Below are positions 1-11,024 of a stretch of 64,000 nucleotides of DNA, piece after piece. Position 1 is the first letter of the stretch, and each line of letters opens with the position of its first letter. The notes under the pieces were generated by a model. That model was not told the DNA's origin. It ran no database searches and saw only the letters and a program-made list of their open reading frames with translations. This DNA comes from Castor canadensis (taxonomy: Eukaryota > Chordata > Mammalia > Rodentia > Castoridae): assembly GCF_047511655.1 (NCBI RefSeq), contig NC_133389.1, forward strand, positions 146,656,473 to 146,720,472, read 5' to 3'. The translations under genes were made by a program, and so were the position numbers.

Positions 1-103
1 TTTCCTTTCTAGTCATTGTTCATGGTCCAAAGTGACTTTTATAGTAGAAACAGAAATCCAAAATTTTAATTTAAACGGAATATACATCATAAAGTTTCTT
101 TAC

Positions 104-269
104 CTTCCAAGTTCTTTAGATGTAAGTGTGTAGAAATTATTAAAGTTTTCCATTTTCATTGGAGTTTGAGGAGTTGTAGTTAGCAAGCCTGAAATACTCC
201 GGCAATCAAATCTTCTCCGTGCCATATTAGATGCCTTCCAGATATGCCTCTCAAGTTACTTGTTTTTAC
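104..269 (-). CDS. STK17B: STK17B first coding exon (N-terminus of DRAK2 kinase)
   Basis: The minus strand reads an AG acceptor (270-271), 44 nt of 5' UTR, then ATG at 225-223 with a good Kozak context (A at -3, G at +4). It encodes 40 residues plus two bases of the next codon, then a GTAAAG donor (103 downward). The peptide begins MARRRFDCRSISGLLTTTPQ and ends in TSKELG, which matches the N-terminus of STK17B and differs from its paralogue STK17A. STK17B is a death-associated-protein-kinase family Ser/Thr kinase involved in apoptosis and in setting T-cell receptor thresholds. This exon carries the N-terminal extension and the start of the kinase fold; the glycine-rich loop (ELGRG...) is split by the exon junction. 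The remaining exons lie left of the window. Coding bases are 104-225. Confidence 0.95.
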
Positions 270-1491
270 CTATTTAAAAGCAGAGAAAAGAGAGGATATA
301 ACCTAAATGTAACTTAAGAAAATAAAGATGTTATCTCAGGCAGGATGTGCATTGCATTACACAAATCCAAATATAGCAATAAGGTAGAACCAAATTTAAA
401 AAAAAAAAGATAATTTAAAGAGACCATTCTACCCACAAGGAGGAAAACCCAGATGCACACACGTAAACTGGTGTCATCTTTATGACACCTGCATAAAGCT
501 ACAGACCTTATTTCAGAATAAAACTACTATAAAAATCCTCCCAACTTCTTAAGAAGTAGTGATAAGATTGTAATGTAAGCAATCACTTCTATTTTAAATA
601 TTTTTTAAATTTATAGATTTCACACAACTAGGTAATTTAACACACTAAAGTAATGATTATTTACTTTAATTTCATATGGTCAAACAAGCTTGGCAGCAAA
701 AATCACATATGAGTTATATTACTGATCTGTAAATGACTACAGAAATAGAACTTCTTTCATGGACTGAGTACCTATCAAAACTAAATTCAGAAACTCACTA
801 GGTCTTAGGTCTCCCCTTTTGCAGAGATAGGCACAGAGCCTGCCAGGTAACAGGGCTCAATCATCTTGTTGGATGAGTGACCATAAATAAAGTCTTACTC
901 TGGAGTTTTAATCTAGATATGAAACTCTTATTATCTGGACTTCTGTGATATTTCATGCATCCTATTTTATTATCAAAACTACCATTTCATATTAACTGAA
1001 TTCATATAACCACAGTAGACTATATATTTCAAAATATTTCTCTTCTCTGCTCTGCTTGCCTAATAAAAGATCAAGCACTGTTCTTCTAGCACCCTCCTAT
1101 AATAACCCCATAGGCTGTGTTCCTTCTTTGCCACATTCCCCCTCTCTTTACTTCCTATTTGATATCTACTGTTCTTTACTTTCCTACATTCAACTGCCAA
1201 CTATCTTCTATTTAGCAAATAGGCAGTATGGTTAGAGTTCAGTATTTTCAGTTCTATATTTTCTCTTCTTGGTTTTATTCTCAAGGCAATAAAATTGTTT
1301 TCTCTAAGTCCTTCGGCCTTTGGAGAAAACAAAACTGTTAACTAGTTTATGGGTACATCTCTATGAATCTACGGGTAGCACAGCAATGCAGCCTACTGAA
1401 AATAACATCTCAGCTGAAATATGCTGGGGTTTAAATTCCATTTATCCACAATACCAGCAATGAGCCCTTAAGTTTTTTAATTTCTTTAATG

Positions 1492-1835
1492 TATTAATCC
1501 ATTTTTGTTACTATAGTGGAATCCCTGAGACAGGCTACTTTAAAAAGAAAATAAATTTATTTGGGCTCACAGTTCTTGAAGTACAGGCCTAGGGGCTTCA
1601 TCTGGTGATGACCTCTACCTGCAGATATCTTGAGACAGCATAGAACATCACATGATGAGAAATGAGAAGTATGTTATGTGTACGTGCCTGGTCTCTGTCT
1701 CTCTTTCTACAAAGCCACCAGGATTCAATCATGGGGGCTGAGGGGGTGTTCCACCCTAAATGAATTTATCTAATTCTAATCACTTCCCAGTGGCTCTACC
1801 TCTAAATACCATAGTGGGATTAAGGTTCCACCCTC
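1492..1835 (-). mobile_element. MaLR (MLT1/MST-type) LTR relic, part 1
   Basis: Read on the plus strand it carries the reverse-strand hallmarks of MaLR LTRs: a 'gaatccctgagacaggctac' block, then 'tttgggctcacagttctt', a 'catctggtgatgacctc' block and a 'gattcaatcatggggg' segment. The element is interrupted by a SINE and resumes at 2,034. It is a non-coding ERVL-MaLR solo LTR relic. The subfamily is not assignable by eye. Confidence 0.7.
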
Positions 1836-2033
1836 TTTTTTTTTTTTTGCAGTACTGGGGCTTGAACTCAGGGCCTTCACCTTGAGCCATTCCATCATCC
1901 CTATTTTTGTGAAGGGATTTTTAAGATAGGGCCTCCCAGAACTATTTGCCCAGACTGGCTTAGAACCATGATCCTTCTGATCTCTGCCTCCTGAGTCTCT
2001 AGGATTATAGGCATGAGCCACCAGCTTCCAGCT
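1836..2033 (-). mobile_element. Composite B1/ID-like SINE inserted in the MaLR LTR
   Basis: The minus-strand SINE begins at the right with a 'ggtggctcatgcctataatc' left part (7SL/B1-like) and continues through a 'gccctgagttcaagccccag' ID-like tRNA-derived block to a poly(A) tail (T run at 1836-1848 on plus). It is flanked by a 15-bp target-site duplication (1821-1835 and 2034-2048) with one mismatch, direct evidence of LINE-mediated insertion. Rodent SINE type. Confidence 0.85.
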
Positions 2034-2088
2034 TAAGGTTCTACCCTCTTAATACCTTACAATGGGAAATAAATTTTGACCTGAGTTT
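2034..2088 (-). mobile_element. MaLR LTR relic, part 2
   Basis: This continues the LTR that starts at 1,492 beyond the SINE insertion. The 'aaggttctaccctcttaata' and 'gggaaataaattttgac' blocks resemble the terminal part of reverse-oriented MLT1/MST LTRs. Confidence 0.6.
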
Positions 2089-2118
2089 AGGAAAAAAAAT
2101 TATATTCAAATCATAGCT

Positions 2119-2465
2119 GCTACTACTATGGGCTGAACCATGTCCTCCCCAAATTCATATGTTGAAATGCTATCTCCCAGTACCTCAGACCATAACTGTT
2201 TAAGAGACAGGGTCTTTTAAGGTGGTAACTTAAGTTAAAATGAGATCATTAAGGTGAGCCCTAAGCCAAAATGACTGGTGTCCTTATAAGAAAAAGAGAT
2301 TAGGACATAAACACACATTAAAGACTCTGTGAAATCCCTGGAACAAGATGGCTACCTATAAGACAAACAGAAAGGCCTCTCAAGAAACTGACCCTGCTGA
2401 CACCTTGATCCAGAATTATGAAAAAATAAATTTAAGTCACCCAGTCTGTGGCAATACAGCAATTT
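2119..2465 (+). mobile_element. MLT1-type MaLR LTR relic, plus orientation
   Basis: The order of blocks fits an MLT1 LTR: 'caaattcatatgttgaaatg', 'cccagtacctcagac', 'aaaatgagatcattaaggtg', 'gactggtgtccttataagaa', 'ctgacaccttgatcc' and the AATAAA-containing 3' end 'aaataaatttaagtcaccca'. It lies about 30 bp from an oppositely oriented MaLR LTR, giving an inverted pair. No internal retroviral coding sequence is seen. Confidence 0.85.
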
Positions 2466-5400
2466 AAAAAAAAAAACAAACCAAAATATTTCAAGCGTGT
2501 AGGAAGGCATACAAATACCATAACAAACATTTGTTCTTTACAATCTGATTATTTGGCCATACTTCATTTAAATTAAAGAAAACATCAATGACATGGTCCT
2601 TTTCTCCAGCCGCGGCTTATATTCCCACTGGCACTAGATGGCCGGATTTATCACTACCTTGACAACACTTGTCCCATTCAGATGTTTAATTCTGGCTCTT
2701 CTAGTGTGATGAAGGTGAAATGTGATTTGACTGTGGTTTACTTTCATTTCTCTGGTTACTGGAGAAGAGAGCTTCAATTCTGCTTCCTCTAGAGAGAATT
2801 GATCTTGCAGAGCCCTGACAATTCTAAGTACAATCAGTTCTTGTAGGATTTTATACCTAAATTAAAATATCTACATATATGTGTGTGTGTGTACCGTCAC
2901 ACTTATACACATAAAGATATCATGGATATCTGCATTATGGATACAACTTGACTACACTGTCAACACTGTTGGCCAATAAAGAACATGCCAAATTCAGTGA
3001 CAGAGACATTTAGTTTCTAGATTTTTGTCTCATCATCTACATTCTAGGATGTTTACCTGCCACTATAATATATTGGCTTCAAAGTGATCCATTTATAAAA
3101 ACACAAAGAAAACTAATAAGTATATGACTAAGCGTTTTCTGCTCTCAATTTTCAAGAGTAACATGGGCCTTTGATGTAGTTAAAGATTTATGTTCAGTTA
3201 AGTGTGATTTATAACAGTGAAAAGTACTTCAGAAACTTGAATTCATGAACCCCAAAAAAGTCCAACAATAAGGAAACAGTTAAATATACCTAAATAGAAT
3301 AGTATACATGCAATAACTGTGCTTTCAAAAACGATTTTTAAACTATAATGTTAAGTAAAAAAAATAAAGACACAAAACTTCATGGATAGTATGACAAATC
3401 TGTGGATAAAATATAAAAGTAAACTGAAAAAAGATAGGAAAATTAAGACAAAATATTAACAGTAGTTATCTTTGGTGAAATTATGGGCAGTATTTACAAT
3501 TTCCTACATTTTAGTTATCTATACTAAAGTTCTACTTTAGTAATAAACAAAAACAAATGGTTTTAGGTAAAAAAGAAAGCTGTGACTTTTCACATCTCAT
3601 AACAAGACTGAATATAAATCTAAAATAATAATACTTATTCCAATAATTTCTAATAAATATATGACCAGACAAACACAGACTCTTACCCATTTGCAACAGC
3701 AAAAGGTATTCGCTTACATGGTAAGGGCTGACAGCCTGAAGTTCAAGAGCCATCATTGGTTAGGTTTCAAAGGCCTCAAAATTTTCTCTGGATTTACATA
3801 TAGCTGATGGTGCTCAATATTCAAGTCAGAGGTCAGTTCTCATGCAGACACCATATAAGAATTTAGGGTATATAATTAGGGCATAGCCTTGTTTAATATA
3901 GAATAGAAAAGCACACTTTTAATTTTTGAAGTAATTTATAGCTACAATTCTGTTATGAATATCAATCAGTAGTTACCTTAAAATATGCTTTTATTATGGG
4001 TACTACTTGTGAAAATTTACTCATCCTGGGATGCCACCAAAAAAAAAAAAAAAAAACAAAATGTACTATCTAAATATACAAATGGAAATTAATTATTTAT
4101 ATTAGGAGAAAAAAGAGCTTTGTTTTTAAGGAATCAAAATGGATAATGATAAATTAAACAGAGACTTAACAGAATGTCTTAATAGGGTACACTGGCATGT
4201 GTTTAATTTTTTACCCTAACAAATTCTGTAACATGCTCATGTATTGCTGATCAATATAATGACAATGTCACAGGGATTTGTATTACTTTAGACATAGTTG
4301 AAAATAGTGTTTAACAATCAGCAGTTTCTCAAATAAATGTTAATACAAAATCATTTGGGGACTTGTGATAATTTCACACTGGCTCTAAATATGCTAGAAC
4401 ACAAGCCAGTTCTCAGAAAGAGAAAAAGCACGTTTCTGAAAACTAAACCCTAAGTTCATATACTTATGCTAATACACCTCCATCACAGACTCCTTGAAAT
4501 ACCCATACAGCAGTCCTTAGGTTCACCTTTCTTCTGTTTACTACACTTGAACCACTTATCACAGACAAGGTATTTTTTCTATTTGTCCTCTTGGCCAATT
4601 TTGCATATAGTAGAGGAAGAATGTCACCTTTGTCCACCAAACCCTCAACAAACATTCGGATACCCTTCATGTAATGTATGAAGACAATCAGCCAGCTCTC
4701 ATCTCTCCTCATGCATCTAAATTCCCCATCGAATTCTTTCTTATAAACAGTCCCCAGGCCTTTTCTTGTCTTCTACACCACAATTCATAGACCTATCACT
4801 GCCTCTAATTAGAAATATGCCTCATTCTGTTCGATATCCACTTTATAACATTTTATCAGGCTATACCAATAAAAAATCTTAAGGGATTTAACAAGTAAAT
4901 TTGTGTTTGTATACAAATACAGACACATGTTCTAGAAACTGTAAAGAGTAATAGAAAGTAATACATACAATTAAAATTCAATTACACAGCACTACTAAGA
5001 ATGGTGTCTACACTTACTTTTGAAGTTTTTTCACTAACTCCCATTACAATACTTACATAAGAAATCAGATATGGAACAGTGAAGGAAGAAACAGAAGGAA
5101 ATGTTAGGTTTGACCTGGGCCTTGACTTTTGAATGCTCCAAACAGTTCTATCAAAAAATATTCATGATATTCACTTCACAGTTATCAAATAAAAAAGGTT
5201 TATGAAATTATAATTTACCACACACAGTAATGAAAACATTTATAAAGAATTAAGTTGTCTGCTTTGATTCCTTCATTAGCGCCCCAGTACCTACAAGCTA
5301 AAAACCCTTACAGCATGGGATGATACACAGGCCCCTGAAGCCAAGTACATACTAGTTTCGTATTTTGTCTCCACATCTCATTGTAGTTCTCTGTCTCAAA

Positions 5401-7281
5401 CATCCTTTCTACCTTTCCTTTAATTGCTAATTCTTCTTATGCTTGTTCTTCCCCCAGGGAGCCCACAGGTTTTATACTTTCAAATAAGAGGACCCTGGGC
5501 ATAGCCTTTGTACTAAAATGTAACATGTTAGATGCAGATGCAATTATGTTTAGTGTGTAAAGGGTGGCAGCCTTTTACTGATAAGAACTTTTTAGAAATT
5601 GATGAACGGAATTGTATGAATTTTAAAAGAGAGCGACATGAATTTTTAGATATACCTCTGATCTGGAAGAGGTTAACAGAATTTGAAATCCGTCTTGAAA
5701 TTATAGTACTGATGCTTTCAAAAACAGTCTCTGCTTAATTTAGTATTTTGGTTAAATAGATTAAGAAACCTTTTAGGTAATTTCAACTTGAAAAAGGGTA
5801 GCCATGAAGTCCAGAAATATGGATAAAATTATTTTTATCATATATTGTAATATAAAGTCAACAGATCATTTATTTTATTTACCAATCTTTCCAGACTAGA
5901 TGAACACTTGTTCTCATGAAAATACCGACTTCAGTTAAGAATATCAATATTTCAAGAATGACCTCAATCAGGAAATTACAACACGTGTCCTATCAAAGAC
6001 AGATAAATCTAGATCTTCATGAAGTAAATGGGAAGGACAATGGATACCAAAGCAAGCCACAAGATTGCAGGGAAGCAACTCCTCCTTTCTACAATGAGCA
6101 TTTATTGAGACCAAGCTGTTCCTAGGAAAAGAGGAACTGGAGATTTACTTATCCCGCATCCATAAAAGTGAAGGAAGAACTTTCTGCTGGTGTGGCAAAA
6201 GGATTTGTTCTTAATCAGCTAAGGATGGGAGGCAAGGTATTGGTATATGGAGTGAGAACGACAAGTTTTCAACTTCAAGGGAGAATCTGTATTCCTTGTA
6301 AGTATTCTACCACCACGTTTTGTTGTTTGCTTTTAAATATTGAATAGAAAATAAAATTCAAGAATTTAATCCCCTGAAAAAATAACAGTAGGAAGCCAGC
6401 TAGACTGACTCAAGTCCAACCAGTATATAGTATCCAAGAACTGAAGGCCCAGGCAAGGAACCCAGGCCTGATTCTGGGCCAAGAAATTAAGGACTGATGC
6501 TGTCTCTTCCCATCTTCAGAAAAAGAATTAAATCCTGTCATTGTGAACTAGGATAAGAAGACGTTGAAAAAAAAAACGTGAAACATAGTAGGCCAGCAAA
6601 CACAGTGTTTGTCATTCATCAGATGGAAAATTAGGTTTCTGTTGTAAAATAAATTACTGTTTACTTAACAGCACCACTAAAGTACAGCTTATTCAGTAAC
6701 TATTACAATGCAAAATGGAATCTGATCCTTTAAGGATTAAAGAGGAAATAACATCTCACTGTTAAAATTTTTCAATGCTAAAATCATTAACTACGCCCTC
6801 TTTTGGAGCAGTTGTAGAGTTAGTGATGAACCAAAAAATAAAAAGAAATTGACCCATTTACATGTTTAAAATAGCAGAGAAGTTTGAATTAAATGTTTTG
6901 GGGAAAGGATAAGTAAATCAAAGAAAATAAATATACCTTGAAATTGCAAATTACAACATATTTATATAATAAGGTACGCTTCTAACTTAATTTATAAGAC
7001 TATTTCTTTGTTTTTCTCTTGGTTCTGGGAACTGAACCCAGTTCAAAGAAATATCCTTTGATAATAGTCTATCATAGAATATAACCTACCTAAAAATAAT
7101 ATCACTGAATGTTGTCATCAATATTATGGATAACGAAAGCAAATAAATACATCTGAAGTTTTTCCATGGGGAAAGGTGGTACTTAAATGACTTAATGTTT
7201 CTGACACAATAAACACATACAAGTTTCAAAAACAATTCTTTAAAAAAAAAAGGATCAGTCAAAATCCTTTAAAAGTAGTAA

Positions 7282-7368
7282 GACTGGGATGCAGCTGTGG
7301 TAGAATGCTTGCTTAGCATGCAGAGGCCCTGGACTCAATGCCCAGAACCACTAAAAAGAAAAAAATAG
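7282..7368 (+). mobile_element. ID-type SINE
   Basis: A tRNA-derived ID-like body is visible: 'actgggatgcagctgtggta', 'gaatgcttgcttagcatgc', then 'ggccctggactcaatgccc', followed by an A-rich tail. The A- and B-box-like segments are degenerate. It lies within STK17B intron 1, antisense to the gene. Confidence 0.8.
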
Positions 7369-8120
7369 TAAGTCAAAGAGCACTGCTCTCAGCTGCCAGT
7401 TTTACATACAGGAAATGTGCATGTATCATACATACAATTTCAAGACAATTTAAGGTTTAAGTGAATAAAGTAGTAATTGATTTCCTTGATTTCTGAGTTT
7501 AAATTGAGAATCTAAGATTAAAATGGAAGTTTTGATAAGGAGATTCTCCCTAGTAATTATCAAATGGCTTCAAATCAAAGCTTTGAAATACCTTTAATTG
7601 TTCACTTAACACCAACATAACATTGTTAATGAACGCTTAAAAATAATTTTTTTTAATTAGACATGTCTGCCATAAATGCCTTTATTTCTTCAATTTGTTA
7701 TTCATATGCTGACATGGCGATCAGTCAAGTGCCACTTTCGTAAAAACTGATTCTAATTTCCTACTCAGTGATCCCACGAGAAACTGCAACCATTCTATCC
7801 ACACACAAAATGACTTTCCAATTATTACAGAAACTTTACTTTCCTAGTCTAAATATAATTTATTTCAACTATAGATCCATATCTTAGAAAATGATCTAAA
7901 ATGTACAATGTGTATCTCAAAAATAAAAGAAACTATTAATAATGACTCCAATTATTAAATTATTAGTAAAATCTTTGAAAATTAAGCATCTGCTAGGAGG
8001 AGGACTAGGAGGAGACAGGTCTAAACTTTGAGTACTGTTTCTATAGACTAGCTTTTTAAAGAACACACAGTTGTATAGCCATGTAGTTTAGTATTTGTAA
8101 GGCAAACATTTGGGAGTGTT

Positions 8121-8262
8121 GTGTTTTGTTTTGTTGGTGACAGGGTCTCACTCTAATACCGTAGACCTTACTGTGCCCAGGCTGGCTTTGAACTTTGGAT
8201 CTGATGCTCCTGCCTCTGCCTCCAAGTGCTGGGATTACAGCAATGTACCAGCACGCCAAGCT
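8121..8262 (-). mobile_element. B1-like (7SL-derived) SINE
   Basis: In plus orientation it reads as a reversed B1: 'gacagggtctcactctaata', 'ccaggctggctttgaact', 'ctcctgcctctgcctcca' and 'agtgctgggattacag'. The T-rich left end is the poly(A) tail on the minus strand. It sits in the STK17B intron about 0.7 kb from the CpG island. Confidence 0.85.
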
Positions 8263-8929
8263 TAGAAATTGTAGAAAACTACTTCTGTACAGGTCACCGT
8301 AAACTGTGGAATGACGTGCCTATAAGCATGTAGGCTTATCTTCACCCGTAATAAACTGTGCTCCAGGGTTCAAGATGCCAGTTACATAGGCTGCCACCTG
8401 CCCAGTCATCTCTGCAGACGTTGCTGTCTAGCGCATGCATTTTCAGACTTGAAAACTTGAGGGGCCGCACCGTATCATACGTCCCCGCCAGGCTCGGCGT
8501 GTCTATCATGGGACCACACGTGTAAACATTACGTCTGCCAAACAACTGGGAGGGTGTGACACACAGACCTAACGTGTTTAAAGATTACTGAAACCTGATC
8601 AGTATTATGGCTAGGTTTTTAACGTGCTTTTTTTTTTTTTTTCTAATTTCAACTGTAAATTGATGTCCAACTGCCTCCCAACACAGGCAGGAAAAACGAA
8701 CACCAGCTGGTCACAAAGTTTCTTTCAACTTCGCCTCCACTTACGAATCTCTTTGGATTGGTCCGCCCCACCCCCATGATAAATAAAACAAAGAACCTAG
8801 GTAAATGTCACAACCGTAGCCATGGTGTAGCTGCAGGGTTTGCATGGGTCGGGGTTTAAAATAAAATCGGGCGCTGCTGAAACGCATGCAAGTGGCTGGC
8901 TTTAAACACACTGACCATATCCTAGTAAG

Positions 8930-9720
8930 ATGAACGCCAACTTTCTCCCCAGACATCGCAGGCGCGGACAGGACGCGACCACGAGCGCGATGTGACACGT
9001 CCTGCGGGCGCCGGCGTCCCCGGGGCACTCGGGAGGGACGCGCAAGACCACGTCGGCCCGGGGACCCCGGCCGCTCCCGCGCGCCGCCGCCGGACACCGC
9101 GGCGAGGACCCGGAGCAGCGGAGGGTCCTCCCGTCCCGCCGACCCCACCCGGCTCTGGGCCGCAGCCCCCCGCGCGCCAGCCCGCCCTTCCCCGCAGGAC
9201 ACTGACCGCTTCGGCTGCGGCCGCTTCTCTCGCCGCTGCCCCTCGAGGGGGCTCCGGTCCCGCTCCGCGCGGGCGGCCGCGACAGGACGGGCTCCAGCTC
9301 TAGCCAGGTGAGGCGCCGGGCAGCCCCAAGCCTGGCACAACCCACTTTTATTTTTCCGGACAAGAACCGACAGTTGTACCCTGGCCACCTGTGAGGTGAC
9401 TCCCGGCCACAGCAGCTAGGACGATGACCCAAGCTTACAGTTGAGGTTTGAAAACTGCAGCCGCGTCCGAGACGGTGAAGTTCACTAGAGCCCGCCCCCT
9501 CTGTCGGGAGAGCCAATCGGAGCGCGCAACGAGGGTGGGGCTGGCACGTGACGAGAGGGGCGGGGCGCCGGCCGGCAGCGCGTGCTGCGGGGCGGGGCCG
9601 TGGAGCCCCAGCTCGGAGCGGGTGTGCCGGGAGCCAGACCGCCCAGTGGTCAGGCGGCCTGAGAGCCAGTGGGGCGTTTGGGTGATTGTTGCCAAGGAGG
9701 GGTGTGGCGGCGCGCTGGGG
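8930..9720 (-). promoter_or_regulatory. STK17B: CpG-island promoter of STK17B
   Basis: This is the only strongly GC- and CpG-rich block in 64 kb. It lies upstream of the first coding exon of the minus-strand gene STK17B, so it is taken as its promoter with a non-coding first exon. Visible elements include GC boxes (cccgcccc at 9491; ggggcgggg near 9557 and 9590), a CCAAT box on the plus strand at 9513-9517 (ATTGG on minus) and a canonical CACGTG E-box at 9545-9550. Long open frames on both strands (up to 285 codons) are expected in CpG islands that lack AT-rich stop codons and show no recognisable protein. The transcription start and the exon 1 donor could not be fixed by eye. Confidence 0.8.
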
Positions 9721-10154
9721 CACGCGTAGGACTGGCACTCCGAGTGCACCCCATCCCACTTTCAGAGGGGTCAGTCCACGAGGAGTGACTATCCCGACAC
9801 TGGGGAGAGGGAAGAATCAAAATTCGTTCCAGCTACTTGTGTCTCTTTACCAAACTTCTGTGCCTGCCAAAGACCTGCTTTCTGACTCTTCCTGATCATC
9901 TTCCTTATGACCTGAACCTACCCGCCCCCCCAAGTGGAGAGTCCAGTTTGCTATGTCCTGGCAGATGTTCCCGGAATCATGAAGATCTGATGGGGATTTA
10001 TGGAGCTTGGTCTGCACTGTGATGTCTGCTTCAGGGAACCATGTTCTGAGGCGTTGGCTGAAGGCACTGCACTGTAGGGAAAGTCGGAGAGGGTGCTGCT
10101 TTCCCTATGCTAAGGAAAAACCTACAAAAGACTTCAACCACCTACTCAGGATGT

Positions 10155-10377
10155 TATTTTTAATTTTTTTAAAGTGGTACTGGGGTTTGATCTTAGGGCC
10201 TCACACTGCCAGGCAAGCGCTCTACGACTTGAAGAATTCTGCCAGCCCTTTTTTGTGTTGGGAATTTTTGAGATAGGGTTTGGCGAGCTATTTGCCAGGG
10301 GCTGGTCTCGAACTGCCATCCTCTTGATCTTAGCCTTCCAAGTAGCTAGGATTACAGGTATGAGCCACCAGCGCCTG
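10155..10377 (-). mobile_element. Composite B1/ID-like SINE
   Basis: The plus-strand reading shows the reversed composite: 'gtggtactggggtttgatc' and 'aggcaagcgctctac' (ID-like part), then 'gatagggtttggcgagct', 'ggctggtctcgaactgcc' and 'taggattacaggtatgagcc' (B1-like part). The T-rich left end is the tail. It lies just outside the STK17B CpG island. Confidence 0.85.
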
Positions 10378-10390
10378 GATATTACCTCTT

Positions 10391-10488
10391 GTTTTATTTT
10401 TATTTTTGGCTGTATTGAGGAAGGATTGAATCCAGATATCTATACATGTAGGCCAAGTACTTTACTATTGAGCTACACCCCTGTCCCT
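10391..10488 (-). mobile_element. ID-like SINE fragment
   Basis: T-rich tail followed by 'ggctgtattgaggaaggatt', 'gaatccagatatct' and 'ttgagctacacccctgtccc', a reversed ID body. It abuts the composite SINE on its left, suggesting a SINE insertion cluster. Confidence 0.7.
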
Positions 10489-10700
10489 CAGGATCTGTTA
10501 CCTCTTAAGGTGATGAAAAGTTAAAGCTTATGTGCAATACACAATAAATATTCTAGATTATGCATACTAAATCTACATATACGGATAATCTAGGATTGGC
10601 TGCAGAGTATATTTTCAGTAACCCTAGGACACTGTTGGGAAAAGATGCTGGGAGTGGAATCATCCTCTTGCTTTTAAAAGATTTCAACACGAAGCTAACT

Positions 10701-11024
10701 TTTTATTATTGTTGGTACTTGGGCTGAACTCAGGGCCTTGTGCTTGCTAGGCAGTCACTGAACCTCTTGAGTCACGCCTCTAGCCCTTTTTGCTTTACTT
10801 CTTTTGGGAATAGGGTCTCACATTTATGCCTGGGCTGGTCTCTGACTTTGACTCCTACTTATACTTCCTGTGTAGCTGGGTGACAGACATGTGCCACCAT
10901 ACTCAGCTATTGATTAAGATGGGGTCTTGTGAACTTTTTGCTTGGGGCTGACCTCAAACCCCAGTCCTCTTGATCTCCAACTCCTGAGTAGCTGAGAGTA
11001 CAGACATGAGCCACCAGTGCCTGG
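10701..11024 (-). mobile_element. Long composite SINE (two B1-like units plus ID unit)
   Basis: A reversed ID-like part ('ggtacttgggctgaactcag') is followed by two successive B1-like units, each ending in a gagccacc/gtgccacc-type block (near 10,890 and 11,012). It is about 320 bp, longer than the neighbouring copy at 10,155, so at least two structural variants of the composite SINE exist here. Confidence 0.8.

Larger units (their letters stand above)
270..8930 (-). other. STK17B: STK17B intron 1 (approximate upstream limit)
   Basis: This is the inferred intron between the CpG-island first exon and the first coding exon. It is AT-rich with no convincing coding sequence; the short open frames look random. 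It contains two back-to-back MaLR LTRs (1.5-2.5 kb, with a SINE nested in the first), an ID element near 7.3 kb, a B1-like SINE near 8.2 kb and a small CpG-rich patch at 8.4-8.55 kb. Between 2.5 and 7.2 kb I recognise only simple A runs and a short TG tract near 2,877. The exact exon 1 donor could not be fixed, so the right boundary is a guess. Confidence 0.6.

Noticed and set aside
1776..2021. 81-codon minus-strand open frame
   Set aside because: It is the translation of a SINE and its flanking LTR, not a gene.
8741..9759. Long overlapping open frames on both strands (up to 285 codons) in the GC-rich block
   Set aside because: They are Arg/Pro/Gly/Ala-rich and coincide with a CpG island where stop codons are rare by composition. 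No domain or conserved motif is recognisable and both strands are equally open.
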